A program made the translations under genes and the position numbers. From DASXHZ01 sp036488085 (lineage in GTDB: Bacteria; Acidobacteriota; Thermoanaerobaculia; Gp7-AA8): a DNA stretch of 64,000 bases. Location of the stretch: assembly GCA_036488085.1 (NCBI GenBank), contig DASXHZ010000008.1:1-64000 (forward strand), read 5' to 3'. Of this stretch, positions 52,472-61,083 are shown one piece after another (the first letter of the stretch is position 1; each line of letters starts with the position of its first letter). The notes under the pieces are model-generated. The model saw nothing but the letters and a program-made list of their open reading frames with translations, had not been told where the DNA came from and did not search any database.

Positions 52472-52981
52472 TCAGCGCGCCGGCGACTCCGGCAGCTGGA
52501 TCGCGAGCGTGTGCACCAGGAGTGCGAATTCTGTCGCACACTGCCGGCCCGCGGCATCGTTGTCGGATTCGGCACGCCAGATGGCGACTCCGGCCGGTTC
52601 GATCGAGTCGAGGTTGATGTACACCGCGTCAATCACCCGCGATCCGGACGAGGTGCGGTATTCGGCAGTTTCGTGTCCGCCGATCCTCTGCAACTGCCGG
52701 AACGCCGGCGCAACATCGCGCATCGCGGCGGCGACCACCGTCTTCCACTCGCTGCCTTGAAGCAACGAGCTGGTGACACGACAAGCCGAACGCAGTGCTT
52801 CCGGAGGCGCGATCCGTCCGGCATCGGCGGTCCAACCGTCAGGCAATTCGCCCGTGACGACGAACGGCTCGGACTCGATGAGCGTCCGCGGAACGGGCCG
52901 CGGCGGAGCGGCGACGAGCGAGAGCGCGGCAAGCGAGAAAGCAGCGATCGCGAGCGGTCGGAACGGGCTCATGGCATCCAT
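52472..52981 (-). CDS. Secreted protein of unknown function, 169 residues
   Basis: The ATG at 52981 follows GGGATTACC. Residues 1-25 are a signal peptide (MSPFRPLAIAAFSLAALSLV). The mature part contains FRQLQRIGGHETAEYRTSSG and two Cys (SACRVT and GRQCATEF). No family is recognised. It heads a tight leftward group of three genes (52981 to 51146) and is divergent from the M28 peptidase with a 60-base gap. Confidence 0.7.
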   Translation of the reverse strand: MDAMSPFRPLAIAAFSLAALSLVAAPPRPVPRTLIESEPFVVTGELPDGWTADAGRIAPPEALRSACRVTSSLLQGSEWKTVVAAAMRDVAPAFRQLQRIGGHETAEYRTSSGSRVIDAVYINLDSIEPAGVAIWRAESDNDAAGRQCATEFALLVHTLAIQLPESPAR

Positions 52982-53041
52982 GGTAATCCCAAACTACGCG
53001 CGGGTTAGGAACTACGAAGGGGCGCGACTCGTCGGAGTAAC

Positions 53042-54013
53042 GTGCTGGTTTTCGGCGCCATACGGCGCGCGATGGTCGTCGCAGCGATCGTCGTCGTGGT
53101 CCTCTTCGCGATTGCAACGGCGCTGATCCGGCAGCCCGTTCTCGCCTTCGGCACGCCGAGTGCGCATCATGCGTCAGCGGATCGCTTGCGCCGCGACATG
53201 GCGTTCCTGACAACCGACGTTCGGCCGCGCGACGCGAAACATGGGTCCAACCTCGATCGAGCAGCGGCGTACATCGCGAATGAATTCTCAGCCGCCGGCG
53301 CGCGGGTGACGATCCAGAACTTCACCGCGCGAAAGCAGCGGTTCAGGAATGTGATCGCTGAGCTCGGACCGCCAGCGCCGGGAGAACCGCTCCTGATCAT
53401 TGGAGCGCATTACGACGCGTTTAGCGAAGGCGGCGACTTCCCTGCCGCCGACGACAACGCGAGCGGCACCGCGGGGTTACTGGAGCTCGCGCGCGTGTTG
53501 CGCAGCCACAAACTCGCGCGCCCGGTCATGCTCGTGGCGTACGCCAACGAGGAGCCGCCGTTTTTCGGCTCCGAGGAGATGGGGAGCGCAGTGCATGCGC
53601 GGTGGGTGGAAGCGACGCATCGGCCAGTCGACGCGATGATCTGCCTCGAGATGATCGGGTATTACGCCGCGGTGCAGAGGTGGGACTCCTGGGTTCTCCG
53701 CTGGATGTACCCCGGGCGCGGCGACTTCATCGGAGTGGTGGGCGGCTGGAACGATCGGCAGCTCGCGCGTTCGTTGAAGCGCGCACTCGCCGGCGGCGGC
53801 ATGCACGCCGTCAGTTTCACCGGCCCGCACACGATGCTCGACGCGTCGGACCAGCGGAACTACTGGAGCCACGGCTGGCCGGCGGTAATGGTCACCGACA
53901 CGGCTTACGAACGGAACCCGAACTACCACACGGCACGAGATACGGCCGACACGCTCGACTACGACCGGATGGCGCGGGTGGTGGATGGGGTGGCGGGGTT
54001 TGTTTGCCGGTAG
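53042..54013 (+). CDS. Membrane-anchored M28-family zinc aminopeptidase
   Basis: A protein of 323 residues. The GTG at 53042 follows GGAG by 4 bases. A single N-terminal span (VVAAIVVVVLFAIATAL) anchors it. The M28 metal and catalytic motifs are in order: IGAHYDA, AADDNASGTAGLLELAR, ANEEPPFFGSEEMGS, DTAYERN and PNYHTARDTADTLDY. The catalytic domain should face outside the cytoplasm and trim peptides from the N terminus. It is monocistronic by position, ending at a palindrome. Confidence 0.9.
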   Translation: MLVFGAIRRAMVVAAIVVVVLFAIATALIRQPVLAFGTPSAHHASADRLRRDMAFLTTDVRPRDAKHGSNLDRAAAYIANEFSAAGARVTIQNFTARKQRFRNVIAELGPPAPGEPLLIIGAHYDAFSEGGDFPAADDNASGTAGLLELARVLRSHKLARPVMLVAYANEEPPFFGSEEMGSAVHARWVEATHRPVDAMICLEMIGYYAAVQRWDSWVLRWMYPGRGDFIGVVGGWNDRQLARSLKRALAGGGMHAVSFTGPHTMLDASDQRNYWSHGWPAVMVTDTAYERNPNYHTARDTADTLDYDRMARVVDGVAGFVCR

Positions 54014-54015
54014 TG

Positions 54016-54068
54016 TGTAGGGGCCGGCTCTTAGCCGGCCCTGGGTCGGCTAAGAGCCGGCCCCTACA
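54016..54068. repeat. Perfect 22-bp extragenic palindrome
   Basis: TGTAGGGGCCGGCTCTTAGCCG (54016-54037) is repeated as its exact reverse complement at 54047-54068 around a nine-base spacer. It lies between the convergent M28 and pnp transcripts and may end the M28 transcript. Shown as a 22-base arm in two parts: TGTAGGGGCC then GGCTCTTAGCCG. Confidence 0.85.
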
Positions 54069-54085
54069 TGAAACACGGCGAGAGC

Positions 54086-54115
54086 AAAAAAAAGCGCCGG
54101 CAGGATTGCCGGCGC
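54086..54115 (-). terminator. Intrinsic terminator of pnp
   Basis: On the minus strand GCGCCGGC (54108-54115 with 54094-54101, six-base loop) is followed by eight U at 54086-54093. It lies 15 bases past the pnp stop codon and is a textbook terminator. Confidence 0.9.
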
Positions 54116-54130
54116 CATGCGGAATTTGGG

Positions 54131-56530
54131 TTAGACCGTCGGGGTGCCGCCGCCTTCGCCGCCGCCACCTTCATTGTGGCCACCGCCACCGCCGCCTTCG
54201 CGGCGTGGGGGGCGGGGGCCGCGATCATCGCGGCGCGGGCCGCGGTCACGGTCGCCGCCGCGATGTCCGCCGCCGCCGTGACTTCCGAAGCCTCCGCGAC
54301 CGCCACGGTCGCCACCATGTCCGCCGCGGTCTCCACCACGGCCGCCGCGGTCACCACCACGATCACCACCGCCGCCGAATCCGCCACGGTCTCCGCGCGG
54401 TTCGCGCGCGGCACGCTCACGGGCAGCCGCCAGCTCCTCCTCGGTCGGAGGCGGAAGCAGCGGCTTGCGGGAGAGGCGGATCTTGCCGGTATCCGGCTCG
54501 ATCCCGACGACCTGCACTTCGACCTCGTCGCCGATCTGGAAGAGATCGGTCACCTGGCCGACGCGCGTATGCGCCATCTCGCTGATGTGCAGCAGGCCGT
54601 CCTGGCCCGGGAGGATCTCGACGAACGCTCCGTACGGCTCGATGCGCTTGACGGTGCCTTTGTAGTTCGTCCCGATCTCGGCTGACGCCGTGAGGCCGCG
54701 GATGATTTCGAGCGCGCGCTCGGCCGACTTGCTGTCGGTCGACGCGACGGTGACCTTGCCGTCGTCGGCGACGTCGATCTTCGTTCCGGTCTCTTCAACG
54801 ATCCAACGAATCGTCTTGCCGCCGGAGCCGATGACGTCGCGGATGCGGTCCTTCGGAACCTGAATGGTGTACAGCCGCGGCGCGAACTCGGAAAGCTCGG
54901 CCTTCGGTTGCGCGATCGCGGCGTCCATCTTGTCGAGGATGTAGATGCGCCCTTCGAGCGCCTGCGAGAGGGCCTGCGCCATGATCTCGCGCGACAGACC
55001 CGACACCTTGATGTCCATCTGGAGCGCGGTGATTCCCTTGCGGGTGCCTGCGACCTTGAAGTCCATGTCGCCTTCGTGGTCTTCCATGCCGGCGATGTCC
55101 GTCAGTACCGCGACCTTACCGGCGTCACCACTGACCAGCCCCATTGCGACGCCCGCGACCGCTGCCTTCAGCGGAACGCCGGCATCCATGAGTGCGAGCG
55201 AGCCGCCGCAGACGGAGGCCATCGACGACGAGCCGTTCGACTCGAGGATGTCGCTGACGATGCGGATGGTGTACGCGAACTCGTCCTCGGTCGGCAGCAG
55301 CGGCTGGAGCGCCCGGCGCGCGAGGTTGCCGTGGCCGATCTCGCGGCGCGCCGGACCGCGCATGAACTTCACTTCACCGACGGAGAACGGCGGGAAGTTG
55401 TAGTGCAGGAGGAAGCGCTGGAAGGTCTCGCCTTCGAAGTCTTCGATCTTCTGCGCTTCCTGGGGTGTGCCGAGGGTGACCGTGACGAGCGCTTGCGTCT
55501 CGCCGCGGGTGAAGATCGAGGAGCCGTGGGTGCGGGGCAGCACGGCCGTCTCCACGCTGATCGGACGGATCTCGGTGAACGAGCGGCCGTCAACGCGGCG
55601 TCCTTCGTTCAGCATCAGGTTGCGGAAGATGTGCACTTCGAGCTCGCCGTACGCGGCATCGGTGGCGGCGAGCTTCTCGGCGTCTTCGGCCGGAACGGCC
55701 GCGAGAATCTTCTTCTTCACTTCCTTGATGGCGGCGTAGCGCTGGAACTTGCCGGTGGTGAGCATGGCGGTCTTCACCTGCTCGCCCCACGTCGACATCA
55801 GCTCATTGACCAGCTCTTCGGTGAACTTCGGCGTGTAGTTGACTTCGATCTTCGGCGTGCCGGCGGCGGAGCGGAGCTCCTCCTGCAGCGCGCAGATGCG
55901 TTTGATCTCGGCGTGCGCGGCGTCGAAGGCGTCGAGGATGACCTTCTCGCTGACTTCGCGGGCGCCCGCCTCGACCATGACGATGGCGTCCTTCGTTCCG
56001 GCGACGATGAGGTCGAGGTCGGAGAGGTCGCGCTGTTCGTTGGTCGGATTGATCGTGATCTGGCCGTCGAGGTAGCCGACGCGAACGGCGCCGATCGCGT
56101 TGTGGAACGGAATCTCGGAGATGACCAGCGCCGTGGACGCGGCGTTGATCGCGAGGATGTCGGGATCGTTCTCGCCGTCAGCCGAGAGGACGAGCGCGAT
56201 GATCTGCGTTTCCTGGCGGTAGCCCTTCTGGAACGAGGGGCGGAGAGGGCGGTCGATGAGGCGGGAGGTGAGGATTTCTTTTTCGGTCGGGCGTCCTTCG
56301 CGTTTGAAGAAGCCGCCCGGGATACGGCCGCCAGCGTAGGTGTATTCCTTGTAGTCGACGGTCAGCGGCATGAAGTCGCCGAGGACGGTGCCGTCCTTGA
56401 AACAGGCGGTGGCGAGGACGACCGTGTCGCCGTAGCGGATGACGCAGGCGCCGTTGGCCTGTTTGGCGATCGCACCCGTCTCTAGCGAGAGGGTTTTCCC
56501 GCCGATCTGCATTTCTTTTTTGTGGCTCAT
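54131..56530 (-). CDS. pnp: Polynucleotide phosphorylase with Gly/Arg-rich tail
   Basis: A protein of 799 residues. Two RNase PH domains (about 10-230 and 310-540) are linked by a helical domain. A KH domain has its GSGG loop near residue 567, and an S1 domain follows at about 622-690 (GTVKRIEPYGAFVEI, LLHISEMAH). It degrades RNA 3' to 5' using phosphate and is part of the degradosome in many bacteria. The last ~90 residues are unusual: repeats of GDRGG and RGGHGG, then acidic-free Gly/Arg sequence ending GGTPTV, like an RGG RNA-binding tail. It follows rpsO with the usual order; in other bacteria the two are co-regulated. Confidence 0.95.
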   Translation of the reverse strand: MSHKKEMQIGGKTLSLETGAIAKQANGACVIRYGDTVVLATACFKDGTVLGDFMPLTVDYKEYTYAGGRIPGGFFKREGRPTEKEILTSRLIDRPLRPSFQKGYRQETQIIALVLSADGENDPDILAINAASTALVISEIPFHNAIGAVRVGYLDGQITINPTNEQRDLSDLDLIVAGTKDAIVMVEAGAREVSEKVILDAFDAAHAEIKRICALQEELRSAAGTPKIEVNYTPKFTEELVNELMSTWGEQVKTAMLTTGKFQRYAAIKEVKKKILAAVPAEDAEKLAATDAAYGELEVHIFRNLMLNEGRRVDGRSFTEIRPISVETAVLPRTHGSSIFTRGETQALVTVTLGTPQEAQKIEDFEGETFQRFLLHYNFPPFSVGEVKFMRGPARREIGHGNLARRALQPLLPTEDEFAYTIRIVSDILESNGSSSMASVCGGSLALMDAGVPLKAAVAGVAMGLVSGDAGKVAVLTDIAGMEDHEGDMDFKVAGTRKGITALQMDIKVSGLSREIMAQALSQALEGRIYILDKMDAAIAQPKAELSEFAPRLYTIQVPKDRIRDVIGSGGKTIRWIVEETGTKIDVADDGKVTVASTDSKSAERALEIIRGLTASAEIGTNYKGTVKRIEPYGAFVEILPGQDGLLHISEMAHTRVGQVTDLFQIGDEVEVQVVGIEPDTGKIRLSRKPLLPPPTEEELAAARERAAREPRGDRGGFGGGGDRGGDRGGRGGDRGGHGGDRGGRGGFGSHGGGGHRGGDRDRGPRRDDRGPRPPRREGGGGGGHNEGGGGEGGGTPTV

Positions 56531-56625
56531 TTTCCCTTCAGATGCCCGAGGCCACTCATCTCCTCGAAGCTGTTGATTTTGTCCGCGATGGCCGAACGAT
56601 GGGATCCGGCCGGTGAGGGATGTAG

Positions 56626-56643
56626 GACGGGCTTCAGCCCGTC
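56626..56643. repeat. Short palindrome in the rpsO-pnp gap
   Basis: GACGGGCTTCAGCCCGTC is a perfect 18-base palindrome just beyond the terminator of rpsO. The same core, GACGGGC, is used in the terminator at 56644-56671, so the pair may be a duplicated extragenic palindrome of a kind common in several phyla. Confidence 0.7.
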
Positions 56644-56671
56644 AAAAAAAAGGACGGGCTGACGCCCGTCC
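56644..56671 (-). terminator. Intrinsic terminator of rpsO
   Basis: On the minus strand an 8-bp stem (GGACGGGC, 56652-56659 with 56664-56671) is followed by eight U. It lies 7 bases past the rpsO stop, so pnp is likely made partly from readthrough or its own promoter between 56531 and 56640. Confidence 0.88.
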
Positions 56672-56678
56672 CAGGTGC

Positions 56679-56948
56679 CTACTTTCGGATTCCGAGCTTG
56701 TCGATGATCGTCCGGTAGCGCTCGACGTCGGTCTTCTTGAGGTAGTCGAGAAGACGGCGGCGGCGGCCGACGAGCTTGAGAAGCCCGCGCCGGCTGTGGT
56801 GATCCTTCGCGTGAGTCTTGAAGTGTTCCGTGAGATAGGCAATACGATTGGAGAGGAGCGCGATCTGTACTTCAGGCGAGCCGGTGTCCCCGTGGTGGGT
56901 GGCGTAGCTCGTGATCAGCTCCGTTTTCTGTTCCTTGGTGGTCGACAA
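56679..56948 (-). CDS. rpsO: Ribosomal protein S15
   Basis: A protein of 89 residues, the normal S15 length. It has the typical HHGDTGSPEVQIALLS entry, the RRGLLKLVGRRRRLLDYL segment that binds 16S rRNA, and ends DVERYRTIIDKLGIRK. It binds the central domain of 16S rRNA early in 30S assembly, and in other bacteria it represses its own translation. A separate promoter is likely in 56949-57075. Confidence 0.97.
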   Translation of the reverse strand: MSTTKEQKTELITSYATHHGDTGSPEVQIALLSNRIAYLTEHFKTHAKDHHSRRGLLKLVGRRRRLLDYLKKTDVERYRTIIDKLGIRK

Positions 56949-57075
56949 AATCCAGTCTCCTTAACCGGTTAAGCGTACCGTGTTGATACACGTGGTTTAT
57001 GAAATCGTGGCACCATAACAGCGGGAGAGAGCTAAATCAATCCCGCGGCCCAAGTTCGTCAGGATCAACTACTTA

Positions 57076-57951
57076 GTGGCACGTCCGATCATACAACTCG
57101 CGCAAAACACCCTCGCCGCCACCCCCATTCTCCGCACCCTCTGGCTGCGGCGAAGGTACCGGGCGGAACTGGCGCTGCTCCACGGCGAATCACCGTCTCC
57201 GAGCGAGCATCCGAGCATCGTGCACTTCTCCCTGAACAAGGCGGCGACGCAGTTCGTCAAATCGATTCTCGTCCGTTCCGGCACCGAAGCCAGGATGGTC
57301 CCGGTCGGGTTCCACGCGCTGGCGTTCGCCTCGTCCCTCCCCTATCTCGACGAGCTGCCGGCGGATGAGATGGAGCGCTACCGCGAAGCGTTCCGGCCGC
57401 GCGGGTACGTTTACTCGCCGTTCGGCGGCCCGATCGAAGGAGTCTCGTTCGACGGCTTTCGGGTGATCCTGATGGTGCGCGATCCCCGCGACCTCCTGGT
57501 CTCGGAGTATTTCTCGGTCGCATTCAGCCACATGCTGCCGGCTGATCGTGCGAAGCGCCGCGAGTTCGCGGCGAGACGGCGCTTCGCGATCGAGAACGGC
57601 GTCGATGCCTACGCGCTCCGATTCTGCGATCGCACCCGGACCACCTTCGAGCGGTATGCGCGCACGTTCCTCGGGCCTACGAACGTGCACTTCACGAAGT
57701 ACGAGACGATGATCGCTCGCTTCGAGCCGTGGGTGCGTGAGCTCCTGGCGTTCTGCGAGCTCGAACCGAGCGCGGAGCTGATGCGCGCGTTTCTCGTCGA
57801 AGGAACGGCGCCGGCGCCGGCGCAGGACGACACGCGGTCCCACCGGCGCCAAGTGAGCAGCGGCGACTACCTCCGAAAGTTGAGGCCGGAGACGATTGCA
57901 CAGTTGAACGAGAATCTCGCCTCGGTGCTGGCGGAGTTCGGATACCGGTGA
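57076..57951 (+). CDS. Sulfotransferase (PAPS-dependent)
   Basis: A protein of 291 residues starting at a GTG. The 5'-phosphosulfate loop SLNKAATQFVKSIL, the 3'-phosphate motif VRDPRDLLVSEYFS and a C-terminal RRQVSSGDYLRKL (the GxxGxxK-like region) identify the family. It would transfer sulfate from PAPS to a sugar or lipid hydroxyl. It overlaps the next glycosyltransferase by 4 bases (GTGA), so the two are translationally coupled. CysC, which makes PAPS, is encoded 4 kb away. Confidence 0.88.
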   Translation: MARPIIQLAQNTLAATPILRTLWLRRRYRAELALLHGESPSPSEHPSIVHFSLNKAATQFVKSILVRSGTEARMVPVGFHALAFASSLPYLDELPADEMERYREAFRPRGYVYSPFGGPIEGVSFDGFRVILMVRDPRDLLVSEYFSVAFSHMLPADRAKRREFAARRRFAIENGVDAYALRFCDRTRTTFERYARTFLGPTNVHFTKYETMIARFEPWVRELLAFCELEPSAELMRAFLVEGTAPAPAQDDTRSHRRQVSSGDYLRKLRPETIAQLNENLASVLAEFGYR

Positions 57952-58868
57952 TCGACGTCCTCGTCTGCTGTCATGACGACGCGGCGCTGCTGCCGAACCT
58001 GCTCGACGCGCTCGAACAGCAGACGGCGAAGGATTTCCGAGTGATCGTCGTCGATAACGCCTCGACCGACGACCCGCGCGCGGTGATCGCCCGGTACGAG
58101 AATCGGCTCGACATCGAATACGTATTCGAGCCGCAGCTCGGCCTCAATCGCGCGCGGAACGCCGGTTATGCACACGCGCGAAGCGCGTTCGTGGCGCACA
58201 TCGACGCCGACACGATTCCCGATCCGCAGTGGATGCAGACGATCCTCGAGGTCACCGAACAAGTCGGTTGCGACCTCCTCGGAGGTCCGTACCGGCCGTA
58301 TTACCCGACGGCGAAGCCGGACTGGTTTCTCGACAAGTTCATGACGCACGATTTCGGACCGACGGCGAGGTTCCTCGATGCGGATCACCCATATGGAATG
58401 AACATGATCTGGCGGCGCGCCGTCGTGGAGCATCTCGGCCGCTTCTCCACGGAGCTCGGACTGCATGGCCGCGGCCTCCGGCGCGGCGACGAGACGGAGC
58501 TGGTGCTGCGCGCGCGCAAGACGCTGCCGCGGTTCTGCGTCTACTACGATCCGCGCATCTCCGTCCGCACCGCGGTGCGCCCCGAGTTGTTCAGTCTCCG
58601 CTACTGGGCCGCCCGCAAGTTCGCGCAGGGACGAATCGCGCGTGACGTGCGCGGCAGCGCGGCTGCGGGACTCTCGTGGCCATGGCCGCTGCGCGCGGTC
58701 ACGGCGTCGGCACTCTTCGCGGCGATGCTTGCGAAGGATGTCGTCTGGAGGCGCGGACGGCGTTTCAAGACGGCGATTCTCGAGGACGCGCTGCCGGCGC
58801 TCTTCCACCTCGGGTCGGCGTATCAGGATTTTCGCGACAAGATCCTGTCGAGCCACAAGAGCCGCTGA
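57948..58868 (+). CDS. Glycosyltransferase family 2
   Basis: A protein of 306 residues starting at a GTG overlapping the sulfotransferase stop. The GT-A fold shows VDNASTDDP (nucleotide binding), GLNRARNAGYAHA, and the metal site HIDADT (the DxD motif), followed by an acceptor region with GDETELVLRARK. A C-terminal hydrophobic stretch (ASALFAAMLAKDVVW) suggests membrane contact. It adds a sugar to a surface glycan. Its last 46 bases overlap the convergent gene at 58823-59725. Confidence 0.9.
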   Translation: MIDVLVCCHDDAALLPNLLDALEQQTAKDFRVIVVDNASTDDPRAVIARYENRLDIEYVFEPQLGLNRARNAGYAHARSAFVAHIDADTIPDPQWMQTILEVTEQVGCDLLGGPYRPYYPTAKPDWFLDKFMTHDFGPTARFLDADHPYGMNMIWRRAVVEHLGRFSTELGLHGRGLRRGDETELVLRARKTLPRFCVYYDPRISVRTAVRPELFSLRYWAARKFAQGRIARDVRGSAAAGLSWPWPLRAVTASALFAAMLAKDVVWRRGRRFKTAILEDALPALFHLGSAYQDFRDKILSSHKSR

Positions 58869-59725
58869 TGCTCGAAGACGCGCTTCTCGATGTGGCGGTC
58901 GGCTGCGTCATTCCGCTCGACCGCCTCCGGATGCCGAAGCGGAAAGGACAGCGGCTGTGATGCGATGTTCCCGAGGGCGTTCATGCGCATCGTCGTGTGC
59001 GTCGCCTGCCGGATGAAGCCGATGTTCGTCACGAGATTCGTCTCCGGGACGACCGTCAACGCATGGTGCATCCAGCATGTGAAGAACCATGGAAAGTCCC
59101 AGGTGTCGGTGACCCTCGAGTACGTTCGGTCGAGCACGAGACGCCAGTAGCGGATGGCGCTGCGGTCGCCGTCGAAGCCAGACTCCAGGAAATCGCCGTC
59201 GCGGAGCTGCGGCCAGGCGCGCATCGCCACGTCGTAATGCTTCCATGCGCGCGACCACGTCGCCCATCCCCAACAGTACGGGTAGCGTGAGAAGAAGTAG
59301 CTGTCGGGCGTGACGCGCCGACCGAAGAGGAAGTTGTCGCCGGTGACCGAGAAGATCCTCTCGTCGGCGGCGTAACGATCGAGCATCTCATCGGCGAAGC
59401 GGAAGAACGACGGATCGGCCACGCAGTCGTCTTCGAGAATGACCGCGCGGTCGAATGTCTCGAGCGCGCGCGTGATCCCGGACGAAACGCGAGCTGTGCA
59501 CCCGAGGTTCGAGTCGGCGAAGTCGATGCGGAGGTCGCACGGCCAGTCGATGCTCTCGACGATCGACCGTGTCGTGGCGCAGCGTTCCGCGTCGCGCGGA
59601 TCGCCCGCCCTCGGGCCATCGGCAACGACGACGAGCGTTCGCGGCTTGGCCGCGCGAATCGGCGCAAACGCGCGGCGCGTCAACTTGGGACGGTTGTAGA
59701 TGAGGAAGATGACCGGCGAGTTCAT
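58823..59725 (-). CDS. Glycosyltransferase-like protein, hemolytic HlpA type
   Basis: A protein of 300 residues. It starts MNSPVIFLIYNRPKLTRRAF and has VADGPRAGDP, DSNLGCTARVSSGI and the acidic metal motif VILEDDCVADPSFF, the pattern of nucleotide-diphosphosugar transferases of this group. The later WGWATWSRAW segment is also typical. Its start overlaps the cysN stop (ATGA), so it belongs to the cysC-cysD-cysN operon. Its end overlaps the convergent glycosyltransferase by 46 bases. Confidence 0.85.
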   Translation of the reverse strand: MNSPVIFLIYNRPKLTRRAFAPIRAAKPRTLVVVADGPRAGDPRDAERCATTRSIVESIDWPCDLRIDFADSNLGCTARVSSGITRALETFDRAVILEDDCVADPSFFRFADEMLDRYAADERIFSVTGDNFLFGRRVTPDSYFFSRYPYCWGWATWSRAWKHYDVAMRAWPQLRDGDFLESGFDGDRSAIRYWRLVLDRTYSRVTDTWDFPWFFTCWMHHALTVVPETNLVTNIGFIRQATHTTMRMNALGNIASQPLSFPLRHPEAVERNDAADRHIEKRVFEHQRLLWLDRILSRKS

Positions 59726-61083
59726 CGGTCGAGTCGCGAGGCGATGATCGCGGTGATCTCTTCAATTGAGTCGGCGTCGAGGCCGTAGTCGGCGAGAAGC
59801 TTTTCGATCGCTGCAAGTGAGCGGACCGGCGTCAGAACTTCTTCCGGCGCGGTCTCGCGGTCGAGGATCATGCCCGCTGCCGCGGTTTCGCCGGTCATCC
59901 GATCGATGAGAATGAATGCACCGGTCGCGCGATTGCGCGAATAGGCGTCGAAAGCGATCCGCCTAGACGCCTCGATCGATACGCGGCCGATCTCGTTCAT
60001 GCGAAGCTCAAGCGCGGCATGGTGCCGCAGCTCGGTGACGTCGATGCAGTAGCGAACGTCGCGCACGACCGCGGAGGTCTGCACGGCGCAATGTTGGAGC
60101 AGGTACTCGCGGCCTTGCTGCAGAGGCTCGGCACTCATCCAGACGAGCATCGCCTCGATCTCGCGGCTGAGGGTCGGGATGTTGCGCACATGGGCGAGCA
60201 TGTCGCCGCGCGAGACGTCGACGTCGCGGTCGAGGGTGATCGCAACGGCGAGCGGCGCGAAGGCTTCGGATCGGTGGGAGATTCCGCTGACCCGCGCCGT
60301 CGTCTGCGATGGCAGGACGGAAACTTCGTCGCCGACGCGCACGACACCCGAGGCGATCGTGCCGGCAACGTGGCGCGACCCGTCGTCGCCGCGGAGGATG
60401 AGCTGCACCGGCAAGCGAAGATCGATGAGGTTCTGGTCGGAGGCGATGTGGACGTTTTCGAGGTGATCGAGAAGCGGCCGCCCGCCGTACCACTCCATTT
60501 GCGCGCTCCTCTGCACGACGTTCTCGCCCGTCGCGGCGACCATCGGGATGAACTCGACGTCCGTGACCTCCAGGCGCGCGGCAAAGGCGTCGTAGGCGCG
60601 GCGGATGGTGTCGAAGCGCTCTTCACTCCGATCGACGAGGTCCATTTTGTTGACCGCGATGACGAGGTGTTTGATGCCGAGGAGCGCCGCGATGAAGGAG
60701 TGCCGCCGGGTCTGCTCGATGATCCCCTCGCCGGCGTCGACGAGGACGACGGCGAGGTCGCAGTTCGACGCGGCGGTCGCCATGTTGCGCGTGTACTGCT
60801 CATGGCCCGGCGCGTCGGCAATGATGAATTTCCGCTTGTTCGTACGGAAGTAGCGATACGCGACGTCGATCGTGATCCCCTGTTCGCGCTCGGCGCGCAG
60901 GCCGTCGAGCAGCATCGCGAAATCGACCTCGTTGTTGCGCTTCGCCGCCTCGAGATGATCCTCGGGGACGCTTCGGCTGTCGACCAGGAGGCGCCCGAGG
61001 AGCGTGGACTTACCGTGGTCGACTCCGCCGCACGTCATGAAGCGGAGCAGCTCGAGCTCCTGATACCGTTCGACGAAGCTCAA
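59722..61083 (-). CDS. cysN: Sulfate adenylyltransferase GTPase subunit
   Basis: A protein of 453 residues starting at a TTG whose bases overlap the cysD stop. GTPase motifs are present: G1 GGVDHGKSTLLG, G3 DAPGHEQYTRNM and G4 NKMD. Two beta-barrel domains follow (QLILRGDDGSRHVAGTI, SRGDMLAHV). It hydrolyses GTP to drive APS formation by CysD. Many homologues carry a fused CysC at the C terminus; here CysC is a separate gene upstream. The family G1 is usually GSVDDGKS, so the His is a small deviation. Confidence 0.95.
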   Translation of the reverse strand: MSFVERYQELELLRFMTCGGVDHGKSTLLGRLLVDSRSVPEDHLEAAKRNNEVDFAMLLDGLRAEREQGITIDVAYRYFRTNKRKFIIADAPGHEQYTRNMATAASNCDLAVVLVDAGEGIIEQTRRHSFIAALLGIKHLVIAVNKMDLVDRSEERFDTIRRAYDAFAARLEVTDVEFIPMVAATGENVVQRSAQMEWYGGRPLLDHLENVHIASDQNLIDLRLPVQLILRGDDGSRHVAGTIASGVVRVGDEVSVLPSQTTARVSGISHRSEAFAPLAVAITLDRDVDVSRGDMLAHVRNIPTLSREIEAMLVWMSAEPLQQGREYLLQHCAVQTSAVVRDVRYCIDVTELRHHAALELRMNEIGRVSIEASRRIAFDAYSRNRATGAFILIDRMTGETAAAGMILDRETAPEEVLTPVRSLAAIEKLLADYGLDADSIEEITAIIASRLDR

